A stretch of 64,000 nt of DNA from Trichobilharzia szidati (taxonomy: Eukaryota; Platyhelminthes; Trematoda; Strigeidida; Schistosomatidae): positions 80,832,256-80,896,255 of the forward strand of contig OX235271.1 in NCBI GenBank assembly GCA_944472155.2, in the 5' to 3' direction. Below the pieces are notes generated by a model. It had not been told where the DNA came from. It saw only the letters and a list, made by a program, of their open reading frames with translations, and ran no database searches. Below, one piece after another: positions 46,454 to 58,371 of this stretch; position 1 is the stretch's first letter, and each line of letters opens with the position of its first letter. The translations under genes and the position numbers were made by a program.

Positions 46454-47301
46454 CCAGATTCATATCCACTTATTTATAATCCCAGAATCGGTTTCAGCAA
46501 ACTTTTACCGAAGCTCCGAAACAATCAAAGTACACCTTTGCACAAGTCTTCCACTATCATCCTCGTTTCTATCCTTTTTTCTCTTCACTATATCCTACAG
46601 ACTTTCACGCATTGAAATTCTCCATTACAAATTGCAATCTCTTTTGAAAGGCTAGTGGAACGCACACACCACTAAGTCAGAATAGCTACGGTGTTGCATG
46701 CGAGTTTTCGCTATCAAATGGATTTTCCAGATATTTCCGTACCAAATATCCCCTTCAGCTCACTGGCTGATCCACATGGCTGAAGTGCTATCCGCATTAT
46801 ACGCGATCATGGCGAAAAAACTTCAGCATTCATACACTCGTAATGCCGAATGGTGTAGAAAAGTGCCTGTCAGTCACATAAACTCCAACATTTATATAAC
46901 AAGCAAGTTCAAACAGTCCCTGTTACTATATGAACTCCTTATTTCACAAAAAAGTCAGAATTCACTATTATCATCTGTTCAGGTTAATGCTGTAAGTCTG
47001 AACTGCGCCGAAATAACAAAGCGGGATTTTTAAGTGTATGAAGAATACAACATAACTTGCTGAAGTCTTAAAGTGCACTGAGCAGATTTACACGTGTGAA
47101 ATTATGATGGTAATAGGAACTCACTTAAAACATGTATGTTATTACGAAACATGACGATTGGTATTATTTTCAATGAAAAGTACTTTTGAATTAAAAATCT
47201 CAATTTTCAACCATCAAATCACATTTCTGAACTAACAATATTTTACCAGTATAAATGCGAAAATGGACAATCACCTTTAGGAATGAATAGTAACCGTATT
47301 G
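46454..47301. other. unique part of the palindrome centre
   Basis: These 848 bp occur once in the window. The frame 46,698-47,033 (111 residues) has no recognised domain. Confidence 0.6.
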
Positions 47302-48360
47302 CAAATCTAAGATACTACACCAAAAAACCAAGCATTCACTTCAACGATTAGGGTTTAGTGTCTCATTCGGAGTGTAAGAAAGGTTGCGAAGAAACCAAGT
47401 TCAATTCGATCAAGCCACTGAATTCTCCTGCGTGGTGTACAAGACCTCCCCAAGTTACATAGAGTCAACTTTTATGTCCCAATGATATCAAAAGTAATTT
47501 AACACAGAAGCATCTGTTGTGCTGTCAAATAAAAACGAGCTATTACGAAGTATAGACATTATTCATCGGTATCTCTTAACAATTATATAACCGAAAGCCT
47601 CTCTGATTCAAGATGAGTTTTTCGTCAAATGCAGCTGTTAGGCCTCTTGCAGACAGCAAGATATTAGTACGAGACGAATAGAGATACGAATAGACACATG
47701 ATTCTAACTACTAAGAAAAAAGCCAAGCATGATTGGAAGTGTACCTGAGACCTTGCTCAATTAACATCATAGCCAGTGCAAGAGAAATAAAAGTAGACGC
47801 CTTTGTCGATAAAAGGTTGTGCAGTACCACCGTATTAGCGAGCCTGTAGCGTATAAGCGCATCGGAAAATCGATCTCAAGCGTAAGCAGACACTTGGTAA
47901 ATATACGCATGGGTGCGCCTCTCACCACAAAACTCCAACGTCTGTTCGGGTGTTTGCGTCCCATAATAAGTGTAAAGTCCCTACAATGAAGTGGTTGACC
48001 GATTCGTGTTTCTTGGAGTGTTGTAGTCAGTGCGTAGTACCAGATGGTACATCTTGTGGTGGAGTAATTTCCAAAACACCCAACCATGATATCACAAAAT
48101 TAACTCTCAACTTCAGACCTTACAACTCCCATATGTTGAGCTTTCGACTGGGCGAGTGATAGTGTGCGCTTTCATAGGGATAAACCAACCTTTGTGTGGT
48201 GATTTATGAACGCTTGTACTGCCATAGCAATGCAGATTGGGTTATCACTCAGCGAATTGGGACAGTGGCTATCCTACTAGAAGTAAATCACCGCAACAGG
48301 CTGTTGGAAACGCATTCCACGACTCATAAATCAAATATCTGAGCCAAATAGAAGTGCTGG
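47302..48360. repeat. third copy of an arm segment inside the palindrome centre
   Basis: This 1,059-bp block is the reverse complement of 43,347-44,405 (sum 91,707) and a direct repeat of 50,409-51,467. At one site that differs between the arms (gtggaa[a/t]gcgtttcc) it carries the right-arm base. Its right edge shares the 4 bases CTGG with the arm edge. Confidence 0.95.
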
Positions 48361-51300
48361 ATTAGGGTGTGAATAACTGAGTATTTAAGCAGTTACTGTA
48401 ACAAAACTGAAGTGGTTTACTCGAACTGCTTTTAGCAGTTAATTGGGCTAAACCTCAGGGCAAATCGATGCGGCGCTCGGCAGAAAATGGCTTCAAACCA
48501 TCGTCGTTAAAGGTGTATAGATAAAGGAAAAATTTAGAAGTCGATTCCCTAATGTTCAGTAGAATAATTATTTCTTTGGTTGTGAATTGGTCGTATGTTG
48601 GCAGGAGAGGTTTACAAAAGCATGTGGAGAAACTGGCGTATTATGCTTCTTACGTTCTGCCATGAAAGAGTGCAGGCTGAATGGCTGTATCAAACCATCC
48701 GGTAAGGAAAGTGTGGCGAAGTGAGTCACTATTTAGTAATCATATCTTCAATTTTAGCAACGCATTTACTGGTAATGAAGAATTCTCGGAGTTTTATATT
48801 ACGAAAAGTGTTGTTACTGTTTTATTCCTGAAAAAAAGGATAAGTTCTCTTGTCTTACACTGCCCAGTGTAATTCAAAGCTTGAAAATTGGGTTCAGGAG
48901 CTTCGAAAACTAAATTAAGGGTTGAAATAATAGGGAAGATTTGTAATTGTAAATTAAGGGTTGATAAATAATTTACACTAATTTATTTGGCATGCTAATA
49001 AGTTTTATTCAGTTTACGAGCAATACGACAATGCAGCACTTTGGTTATATTGGAAGTGACTCTTCTACCTTTACAGAGAAGATTTGGCAGGTCACATTTT
49101 AAAAACCACTACGTAATATACGTTAGTTTTTACATTTTTTTAAAGACGAGAGACTGGTTATGATAGGTTGACGCCGTGTTGGCTTTCGAAGGTATGAATA
49201 ATAACGCGAGAGGTATGTCAAAATCAACCCAGATAGCAGATGAAGCACTTTTAGGAATAACCCATCATTAAATTTTTCGAGGACAGAAACTATGAAAAGC
49301 CTCATTTATAAGATTTTTATCCCTGCTGAGCTGTTTGGCTTTTACCTCATGTCAAAAGAAAAGCAGCAGGCTAAAAAACTATAGGCATGAAATTAGTCCC
49401 AACGTTGCGAAATACATTCGTTAAGTACTACACAGGAAAAGGGACTGTAAAGGTGCCAGCTTTAGAGGCCATCAGCTTAAAGAACTTGAAGCTCGCGCTG
49501 CTGCCAAAAGACTAATCCCTGCAACTCAGGGTACTATGTGCAGTAATTGACTCAGGAATATCAGAAGATGGACTGGCAGTTCAACGGTTGTTAATTTTCC
49601 CAATGGCAATAAACCAGCGCTGTAGGGTTACTACGGCACGAAGTCTATGAATAAACATCCATTTAACTCACAACAATAATTCTGATCGTTTTGTTGTAGT
49701 CTTTTGTCAAGCTGCAAACAGCTAGACTACGACCACCATCGTTGCCTGTCTCGAAAAAGCGGATATGGTCCAGTAAAGAAACCAACTATCGCTCATTGAT
49801 TTGATAATATCAGATGGTTGGAGGCAATCGTCAGGAAGCCTTGGAGCCGGGTTTCGTGCTAGTTGGCACTCACCAGTCAGCAAGGCGTATCTTCAAGCTT
49901 GAAGAGAGTCATGTGCCATCTGAGGTTCCATTAGTCATGTTTGCAATGTGGCGAGCTACCAAGAATGGTGGTCACGTTGCAGACCTGACTGATTGAATTC
50001 AGTCTGCACCAAAGAAAGGACTAAACACACCACACTTAGTACTAGTGTCCAATCAATTATCGCTCATTCAAACTTCACCAACATCAACAGCGTTAAAGCT
50101 AATAAACTAAAATTTGTTCTACACATTGTCTGCTAACATGGTGTGAACCGACGCCAATTTCCTGCGTTGGGTATAACAGTCATAAAACATTTCCCAATAT
50201 TTTCAACATGGAAGTCAAAAGTTCACTGACATCAACGATATATTGCACATGACAACATCAGCTGAAGTATCCATTCGTCATTAGCAAAGAAAATCTCTCG
50301 TTAAAACTTCCAACAGCATTAGTAAAAATAAACGATGTTAATATCCTTGCAGAAATGAAACCAAACAGACTTCACAAACGATAGGTAGGAAGCGTAGCAA
50401 ACGTAATACAAATCTAAGATACTACACCAAAAAACCAAGCATTCACTTCAACGATTAGGGTTTAGTGTCTCATTCGGAGTGTAAGAAAGGTTGCGAAGAA
50501 ACCAAGTTCAATTCGATCAAGCCACTGAATTCTCCTGCGTGGTGTACAAGACCTCCCCAAGTTACATAGAGTCAACTTTTATGTCCCAATGATATCAAAA
50601 GTAATTTAACACAGAAGCATCTGTTGTGCTGTCAAATAAAAACGAGCTATTACGAAGTATAGACATTATTCATCGGTATCTCTTAACAATTATATAACCG
50701 AAAGCCTCTCTGATTCAAGATGAGTTTTTCGTCAAATGCAGCTGTTAGGCCTCTTGCAGACAGCAAGATATTAGTACGAGACGAATAGAGATACGAATAG
50801 ACACATGATTCTAACTACTAAGAAAAAAGCCAAGCATGATTGGAAGTGTACCTGAGACCTTGCTCAATTAACATCATAGCCAGTGCAAGAGAAATAAAAG
50901 TAGACGCCTTTGTCGATAAAAGGTTGTGCAGTACCACCGTATTAGCGAGCCTGTAGCGTATAAGCGCATCGGAAAATCGATCTCAAGCGTAAGCAGACAC
51001 TTGGTAAATATACGCATGGGTGCGCCTCTCACCACAAAACTCCAACGTCTGTTCGGGTGTTTGCGTCCCATAATAAGTGTAAAGTCCCTACAATGAAGTG
51101 GTTGACCGATTCGTGTTTCTTGGAGTGTTGTAGTCAGTGCGTAGTACCAGATGGTACATCTTGTGGTGGAGTAATTTCCAAAACACCCAACCATGATATC
51201 ACAAAATTAACTCTCAACTTCAGACCTTACAACTCCCATATGTTGAGCTTTCGACTGGGCGAGTGATAGTGTGCGCTTTCATAGGGATAAACCAACCTTT

Positions 51301-51373
51301 GTGTGGTGATTTATGAACGCTTGTACTGCCATAGCAATGCAGATTGGGTTATCACTCAGCGAATTGGGACAGT

Positions 51374-52574
51374 GGCTATCCTACTAGAAGTAAATCACCG
51401 CAACAGGCTGTTGGAAACGCATTCCACGACTCATAAATCAAATATCTGAGCCAAATAGAAGTGCTGGCATGACGTTCTTATTAAAAATTCAGAACTTTCC
51501 CTCCTGCCAAGTGCTGTAGATCTTCACACTGCTTTTGCGGCAATACCTTGCATCCCCGATCCTGGCTGGCTTTGACTTCCTCATCTGTTCCGGCTGTAAT
51601 TGAATCGATGCTGTCCGGTAAAGCGGGTGAAGAGGTGGCTTCATTCAGATTCATCTCACTGATGGTTATTGGTGTTTGTTGTCTTGTATTCTCTATGTTC
51701 ACCTGAAGTCCAATCTTCCCTGCCCCTTTTACCGACTTATTTGTTTGATCTTGCATATCCTTGAGTTTACGCCACATGAGATATAAATCTTATACGAAAT
51801 CCAGGTCTTCTAGGACTTTTTCCTCAGTCTAATTCATGTCCATCCTCTCACTTCCCGTGGTCTGTAAGATGATCCAGTCCGCAGGAAGATCATTGGCGGT
51901 AGTAGGCAGCTTTGTATTACTCTTACCTTCATTTCGAACGCTCCGGTGAAACTAACTTTGCGAATTACCTGGTATGTGGCATGATTATATAGTTCTCGAG
52001 TGGTGTTTATAAGTGTTTGCGGCACTGCGTAATGTTGAGGCAGCTACCAATTTACTGCCCAACCACTGCAACACTATGATGAGCATTAAAGTCCGTTTGG
52101 CCCCATAAATTTTATGCGAAAAAATCTACCCCCTTCCTCTAAAAACAGAAAATTCCGAACGAAGCAAGTAAGATTGGAGAGGATTTCCAACAGGTGGCAG
52201 ATTTTTATCAACTGCTGCCTTCGCTCCATACCGAAGATGAAATGGTCGAAAAGAATAAGTAACAAGAAACTCTGGCAACAAACCAACCAAGAGCCGATCG
52301 CTCAACAAATATGTGGGAGAAAATGGAGGTAGATCGGGCATACATTGAAGAGGCCGTCGGATGACATCACACGCAGTGCAGGCCATTGCTCGAGTGGAAT
52401 CCGAATGAGAAGCGACGGATGGGTCTTCTGAGGGTGACTTGGAGGAGATCGTCCAAATAGAAGATGAGAGATTATGGGCAATTGTGGACTCAGCTGAAGA
52501 TGACGGTAGAAAATAGAAGAAAGTGGAGATGTGTTGTTGGGGCCCTATGTTCCACTCGCACCGCAAGGGAAAAA
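51374..52574. pseudogene. SR2-like RTE LINE with 5' inversion (right arm)
   Basis: Mirror of 42,240-43,440. The 3' segment is on the plus strand (52,114-52,332 encodes NKKLWQQTNQEPIAQQICG) and the inverted RT segment is on the minus strand (51,481-51,777). It shares the breakpoints with the left arm, so the insertion predates the duplication or was copied by conversion. Confidence 0.8.
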
Positions 52575-53095
52575 TAATAGTAAATATGAGACTGCCTAAA
52601 TACGAGTGTAACTAGTAAATATGTCCCACTTTCAATGAAGTTAGTGTTGATGTCACCAATCTTGGTAGTAGAATGCACACTAACTTATATGAAAGCCCAG
52701 AGAAAATCATGCAAGCTGCATTCCTATCTTCAACCAAATATCTTTCCTGCAGCTCGAAAGTGGATACCACTAACCATGGAGCATTGATTCTTCCACCGAG
52801 TGATTAAAGTTGTAGCTGATTGTCTAGTTATTTGGGTTAATGATTAGATAGGGTAATATAAGATCAGAGGTAGTTTATAAGAGGACACAACACAAGCACT
52901 AAGTCTTCTGTAACTGCAGGAAATGTGGGAAAGTCTGGATTGGGAATTGTACCAGTATCTGTAAAGTCGGCGGGTTTTTAATCTGGGTCGTTACGGGTCT
53001 GAAAAAATGTACTTATTACTGCTGTGATTATAATTTATCGTCATTGTCTCCTAAGAAATCCACAAGATAATGGCTAATAGCCACTCATTGTGCAG

Positions 53096-53185
53096 ACGAA
53101 GACCTTAGTTTTCGGTGAGTAATTTTAACAGTTTAGCTGCATTTGCCGCGGATACTGATAATCCTAATTTTAATATGTTCACGGG
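53096..53185 (+). CDS. two candidate mini-exons of a host gene (right arm)
   Basis: Mirror of 41,629-41,718: exon 53,096-53,114 (19 nt) and exon 53,132-53,185 (54 nt), with the same splice signals kept. One base differs in the second exon, changing Gly to Asp (ADTG to ADTD); the frame stays open. Confidence 0.4.
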
Positions 53186-53508
53186 GTAAGTAATTATGTT
53201 AAGCCCTATATGACACACTCGTGAAGTATGCAACGATTTAATAGAAACCAAAAGCTCTTGAAACTACTGACTCCCATAGAAGGTCACACTAGTACAAGCT
53301 TATACTTATTTTTCAACGTCTATTCATCCCTGCTGCAATCTATAATTCAGGCAGATAAGATTTGATAAATATTAATAGGCTAACAAGTGGGGGTACTGTA
53401 AAAGGGACACACACGACTCATACAAGCGTTTACTGAATTGTTTTGAACGATCATTGTTATTTTAAGATAATAAGACTCATCCAGAGAACAAGTCTATGGG
53501 CGGAAGTT

Positions 53509-53904
53509 TCAGTTCCCCCTAAATTGGCTTATACGAAACCTGCATGGGACACCGAGAAACAACACTACTGCTTTTACCCCTTGAGACCTTTCCAAAATAT
53601 CTAATACTGAGACTTTTAACCACGAAACCTTTCTGCTCAGCAAAGTGTTGATGTAAAGGACTTGTGGATATTTGAGTTCTGTAGGTAGAATTCGCCTTTT
53701 GACTAGGTTTCCGAAGATGAATGCTGTAGTTATGGGGATTTCAAAAGTCTTATCAATTAAGTATTTTTCTGTTTCTGCTCTTATGATATCACAATACTGT
53801 GAAATTTTTAGATTGTATGAATTACTCGTTTGCGTAGGAATGGAAAGTTCTTTCCACGTGCATACTGTAGATATTTCATGAGGTATTGTATTTTCAATGC
53901 TCAC
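53509..53904 (-). CDS. open frame of unknown function in the right arm
   Basis: Mirror of 40,910-41,320; 131 residues with a different C-terminal end because of indels after SQFR. No domain is recognised. Confidence 0.3.
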   Translation of the reverse strand: MSIENTIPHEISTVCTWKELSIPTQTSNSYNLKISQYCDIIRAETEKYLIDKTFEIPITTAFIFGNLVKRRILPTELKYPQVLYINTLLSRKVSWLKVSVLDILERSQGVKAVVLFLGVPCRFRISQFRGN

Positions 53905-54561
53905 GAGTTTTTCTTTCTCTGTACTTGTTTGAAATGTGAATAAGGTGTTGACAGTTTATCATTGAGGGTTACTAATTTGGAAATAAGTTGTCCATAAACA
54001 GGATTTTGGATTTGCTGGTTGCTACGTTTAATAAAAATATGTAAAGTATGGAATATTCGAATTAGTGTCACGTCACCGGAGGCAATATACGGCAGGCGAA
54101 ACGGTGGACAAAACTAGTAAGGATATTTTATTCAGCCTGTTTATTTTCAACGCTTCTTACTTCTGCCGTCAATCTTTTTGTCCATGCGGATTTAAACACA
54201 TTATTGTCAATATAATTTTCAAGGTACAGTGTTCATTGCCGGTGTTATTTTACGATTTGAGGTTTCTATAATGTATTCATATCATCGCTGATGACTACAT
54301 TGTTACAAGCGCCGCACGAATATCCCTTGAATATACAGAATTACAGCCTTCACCCAAACAGGAATAAAACCAAATTGTTCTGAAAGGACTCAAGGGAATT
54401 CAAAACAAGCCAAATGGTCCCAATTGCGACTGACCAAATCCAAGACTAAATCAAATGTCTCCAAATATAATCATATTGATAACAGAGTTTTGAAGGAGTA
54501 CAAGATTATTGTTCTATTAAACAATATCTATCACACAAATATGGCACAATCCTTCGAAACC

Positions 54562-55025
54562 TGCAGTATTTTAGCAAATAAAGTCTATTATTCGAATCCA
54601 CGATTGCTTACATAATGATAATAATTTGCTTCATTCCAAAACAGTACTTGTGATACGGAATGGGACTCTCATCATTTTTACTACAGTATTGCATCCAGTT
54701 AGTACATTATCAATAAATAGAATTATACATAGATTAAGGAAATCTCAGTTCATTATTATAACAACATGTCGGTAGCAAAGCCAAAGATGAACAATGTTTG
54801 GAGGTGTTAGAAAAGTAGGTGCTATCATATTTACTGGCGTAAGCGAGAGAAAGAAACAGAGCAGCACATAACGGGAAAAATAGAGATCGCAAAGGAAAAG
54901 AAAGAAAGAAAATGTTGTACCTATAAATGATATGAGTTGGAAAGACGTGGTCCAGTTGTTCTACTAACTATTTAATAAGTTCCAGGTGTCACGCCTAATG
55001 CCTTCTTTATCGCACAGAACACGAG
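54562..55025. other. AT-rich stretch without recognised genes
   Basis: Purine-rich runs near 54,890-54,910. Nothing else is recognised. Confidence 0.5.
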
Positions 55026-55469
55026 CTAAGTAGGGTATGGTTGAGTTTTTGTACTTGCTGGTGCGAGCATATAGTTTTCTATAAAGGCTTCTGGTTTATG
55101 CCTGATGATAAGTTGTGAGTGAAGAGGGTGGTGTGAGTTAGATAAAATGGATTTGGCCCACTTTTCACATGAGTCCATGTGCCTGCCAACCAGAATATTA
55201 ACAAGGTGGTTGAGTGGCACGTTGCTTACCCTGCTGACAACCTTTAACATCCTGCATAATATGTTATAGTCTTTCTTAAGTAGCCCGGGAAAAACTAAGG
55301 GGGAACAATAGAGAATAATAGGCAGTATGCGAGAGTTAACGAATTGTAGGAGTAGGGGTTGGGTTATACCAGAATGTCTTAACTTCTTGATGTAGAAGGT
55401 AAGACGGAATATTTTCTTAGAAATCGCCAAGATATGAGACGACCACGAAAGATCGGCAGGAAAGATCAC
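55026..55469 (-). pseudogene. CR1/Jockey-type LINE, RT C-terminal fragment
   Basis: The 147-residue frame has the thumb and post-RT signature of CR1-like LINEs: DLSWSSHILAISKKIFRL, then RILPIILYCSPLVFPGLLKK. The palm motifs are missing upstream. The type differs from the two RTE-like families in the window and recalls SR1-like schistosome elements. The frame is intact to its stop at 55,026, so the fragment may be fairly young. Confidence 0.75.
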
Positions 55470-55664
55470 TTTATTCAGGAAATATATTAGTGTCCAGTTA
55501 GGCGCACCGATTTATTTAAGACAAATTGCAAAATTTTATATATATTAGAACTTCATTGTTTAAAATTGGAATCGTAGGACGTTACATACCAGTTTCTTCA
55601 GCTGTGGGATTTACATCCTCCCGTCTCTATATGATGTGGTGTAAATAACTGCCTTACCACTGAC

Positions 55665-56058
55665 TGTTAATCGCGATAGATAGATAGACTGTATGATAAA
55701 CAGCCAATCAATATTATGTGACCTTTTTTGTCGCGATTATTGGTCGATTTATTGTAACTCTCACCACGTGATGACCTTGAATGTTCTTTTTTGTCTGTCA
55801 CTTTACTTGTATATACATGTAATTAATTGACTGTTCATTTTGTCCGTACCTTCAATACTGTTCGGTACGTTTTTGTCCTATTTTTGTAATGACAATGGAT
55901 TTGTACATTTTTCTTGGTGTAATTGTATGGTTTATTTTATGTTTTAGAAACAGATAAAGTTAAAGTCAAGTTATTCTGTTTTAACTATTGCTAAGCCCAG
56001 ACTCTGTGTCGTCAGTATTGAGGGAGGACTAAATCTGTAGGACAAAAATAATCCTACA
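55665..56058 (+). repeat. 5' LTR of the BEL/Pao element
   Basis: 394 bp, beginning TGTTAATCGCGATAGATAGA and ending AATCCTACA. I see no difference from the 3' LTR. It should contain the promoter; no convincing TATA box or polyadenylation signal could be singled out by eye. Confidence 0.95.
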
Positions 56059-56108
56059 AAGTTTCGAACAGTATTACAGACGAAAGTTTCGAACAGCATG
56101 TCAGATGA
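56059..56108 (+). repeat. 25-bp tandem pair directly after the 5' LTR
   Basis: Two imperfect 25-bp units (56,059-56,083 and 56,084-56,108), each starting aagtttcgaacag. The primer binding site is expected here, but no TGG start of a standard tRNA primer site is visible. The second unit contains the ATG of the element's frame. Confidence 0.7.
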
Positions 56109-58371
56109 AAGTTATGAAACTATGCCGTCGTTAACTCCACAGTTAGAAAAAAGTAATGAAGCTGATTTCCCTGAAAGCAACGAGAATAAATCACGCTATA
56201 TGATAGAATTGGAGCTAGCGAAATTGCGCATAGTCCAAAAGGAGAAAGAAATGGAATTAGAAAGATTACGACAAGGTAGTCGCGAATGTTCTTGTCACAA
56301 TAAATCGCCTTACAAACCTTCTACTTCTCATAAAGTCTCTGTATCTCCTAATGATGAGTCCGCCAGAACCATATCTAAGTTTCTGGACATGCTTAAAGCA
56401 TATCAATATTTTAAGTGGAATGCCGATGAACTTGAGTGTTGGATCAATGAAAAATTGCAAACATATACAAATGAGAATTTTAAAGAACTCAGTAATCTTC
56501 AGCTGAAAAAACAGAAACATCAAGAGTTTGAGTTCGAAGTAACAGTTCATGCTGAAACACTCTTAGCTCTAGATTCTACGGGAGAAGAAATGATTGGTCA
56601 GGGACACTACGCAACAGATATTATCAAAAACCGTCTTGATGAATTGCATGCCCTATGGGAAAGGTTTATGGCTATTTTCAGAGAAAAATCACGTCTTATT
56701 AACCTAACGCTTAAATTTGTCCAGTTTTTACGCCAAGTTGACGAGATACTTTTCTGGATACGTGAAAAAGAAACTTACGTAACATCAGAGGATTTAGGTC
56801 AAGACTTGGAAGATGTTGAGATACTTCAAAAAGGGTTTAATAAGTTTACAAAAGATCTCGAGAATCAAGAAAGTCGTGCAGAAGACATCTATCGGAAGGT
56901 AGATGAACTTCTAGAAGAGAAATTTCCTGAGGATGCCCTAGTCATAGAAAAGTCCAGACAGGTCCGCGAAGCTCTAGAACGTCTGAAGGATCTGGTTAGA
57001 AAACGACAAGAAAAGCTCCTGGAAGCCTATGAGATACAGTGCTTCTTTAGAGACATAGATAGAGCTATATCGTGGGTGAATGAAAAGTCCATTCCTTTAT
57101 CCATTGAGGACTGTGGTCGTGATCTTGCCTCAATCCAAGCCTTGCAAATGAAGCACGAAGCATTAGAAAGGGGTTTGACTGCCCTAGATGAAAAGATTGT
57201 TCAACTTGGAGATGATGCTAAGGCGCTTGCACAGAAGCATCCTGATTCGCTAGACACTATACAAGGCAAGTATGACGCCCTAATTACTGCATGGGATAAG
57301 CTGAAAAGTCAGGCTGTAGATAGGAGAGGTAAACTGGAAGAGTCATTCAAGATGCATCGCTTTTTGGCTGACTGGAGAGACTTGAATATATGGATGAATA
57401 ACATGAAGACGTTAATATCGGCGGATGATTTGGCAAAGGATGTAGTTGGTGCTGAAGCCCAAGTAGAGCGACATAAGGAATACACCGCTGAGATAAATTC
57501 TCGAGCTGAAAGTTTCGATACATGCATGCAAGAAGGTCAGGCATTACTAAGTGTTGGCCATCCCTGTAATGGAGAAATAGCTGCTAAACTTTCCACCCTT
57601 GAAAGAGAGAGAGCCTCCTTGATGCAGTTGTGTGAGGAAAGACGTGAACAGCTAGAACAGTGTATGGGCCTTCAGTATTTTTACCGCGACGCTGAACAGT
57701 CGGAATCTTGGATTGGTAAGCAAGAGGCTCTCTTAGAAATAAATGATGTGGGAAACTCACTCGATTCTGTGGAAGCAATTATAAGGAAACATGAAGACTT
57801 CGAAAAGTCACTTTTAGCACAAGAAGAAAAGATGCGACAACTTGATGAATTCGCTGCAAAATTAATCGAGTCAAACCACTATGCGGTTTCACAGGTTCAT
57901 GAGATTCAGGAAGGTCTTCAAAGTAGACGAAATGCATTAAAGGAGAAAGCTCAGAACCGCCGTCAGCGTCTTGAAGATTTCCACCGTTACCAAATTTTCG
58001 ATAGAGATGCAGATGAAATGCAGTCATGGATATCAGGAAAACTTAAATATGCACTTGATGAAAGTTACAAAGACTCCACGAATTTGCAAACAAAGATGCA
58101 GAAGCACCAGAATTTCGAGGCAGAAATACAAGCGAACCAATCTCGCGTCAAAGATATTAAAAAGACAGGTCAGGATTTGTTAAATGCAAACCACTACAAC
58201 TCGCCAGAAATAAAAGTAAAGATTGAACAGTTGGATGAAACTTGGTCTCATCTCGTAAATGCCATGGGAGACAAGAAGAAAAATTTAGATCAAGCAAGTA
58301 GTCAACAACAGTTCGCTCGTAACGTAGATGTCAAGTTATGGTTGAATTATGTTGAAGCTCAGATAGCCTAA
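56098..58371 (+). CDS. BEL gag N-terminus fused to alpha-spectrin repeats 1-7 (first part of chimeric frame)
   Basis: Residues 1-98 are element-derived: an acidic start, then a charged coil (IELELAKLRIVQKEKEMELE) typical of BEL/Pao gag, then a Ser-rich linker. From about residue 99 the protein is alpha-spectrin: three-helix repeats start near residues 99, 204, 309, 415, 521, 627 and 732, each with the W-containing first helix (for example RDADEMQSWISGKL). Typical alpha-spectrin strings include KHEDFEKSLLAQEEK and GRDLASIQALQMKHEALER. Spectrin crosslinks actin under the membrane. Here the actin-distant N-terminal repeats are kept, while SH3, EF-hands and tetramer partners are missing. The frame stops at a TAA (58,369-58,371) within repeat 7, where a Ser codon is expected. 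Repeat 7 also lacks one codon near residue 743. No introns are present, so an mRNA was the source. Confidence 0.92.
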   Translation: MSDESYETMPSLTPQLEKSNEADFPESNENKSRYMIELELAKLRIVQKEKEMELERLRQGSRECSCHNKSPYKPSTSHKVSVSPNDESARTISKFLDMLKAYQYFKWNADELECWINEKLQTYTNENFKELSNLQLKKQKHQEFEFEVTVHAETLLALDSTGEEMIGQGHYATDIIKNRLDELHALWERFMAIFREKSRLINLTLKFVQFLRQVDEILFWIREKETYVTSEDLGQDLEDVEILQKGFNKFTKDLENQESRAEDIYRKVDELLEEKFPEDALVIEKSRQVREALERLKDLVRKRQEKLLEAYEIQCFFRDIDRAISWVNEKSIPLSIEDCGRDLASIQALQMKHEALERGLTALDEKIVQLGDDAKALAQKHPDSLDTIQGKYDALITAWDKLKSQAVDRRGKLEESFKMHRFLADWRDLNIWMNNMKTLISADDLAKDVVGAEAQVERHKEYTAEINSRAESFDTCMQEGQALLSVGHPCNGEIAAKLSTLERERASLMQLCEERREQLEQCMGLQYFYRDAEQSESWIGKQEALLEINDVGNSLDSVEAIIRKHEDFEKSLLAQEEKMRQLDEFAAKLIESNHYAVSQVHEIQEGLQSRRNALKEKAQNRRQRLEDFHRYQIFDRDADEMQSWISGKLKYALDESYKDSTNLQTKMQKHQNFEAEIQANQSRVKDIKKTGQDLLNANHYNSPEIKVKIEQLDETWSHLVNAMGDKKKNLDQASSQQQFARNVDVKLWLNYVEAQIA

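Larger units (their letters stand above)
48361..54561. repeat. right arm of large inverted repeat
   Basis: Reverse complement of 40,262-46,453. It carries the mirrored RTE copy (51,374-52,574), the mirrored unknown frames (48,681-48,872, 49,814-49,996, 51,057-51,266) and the mirrored mini-exons. Confidence 0.95.

Noticed and set aside
40262..54561. palindrome as a pure fold-back read or assembly artefact
   Set aside because: Divergent outer arms, a unique 848-bp centre and a shifted third copy are not expected from a fold-back chimera, although long-read checks are still needed.
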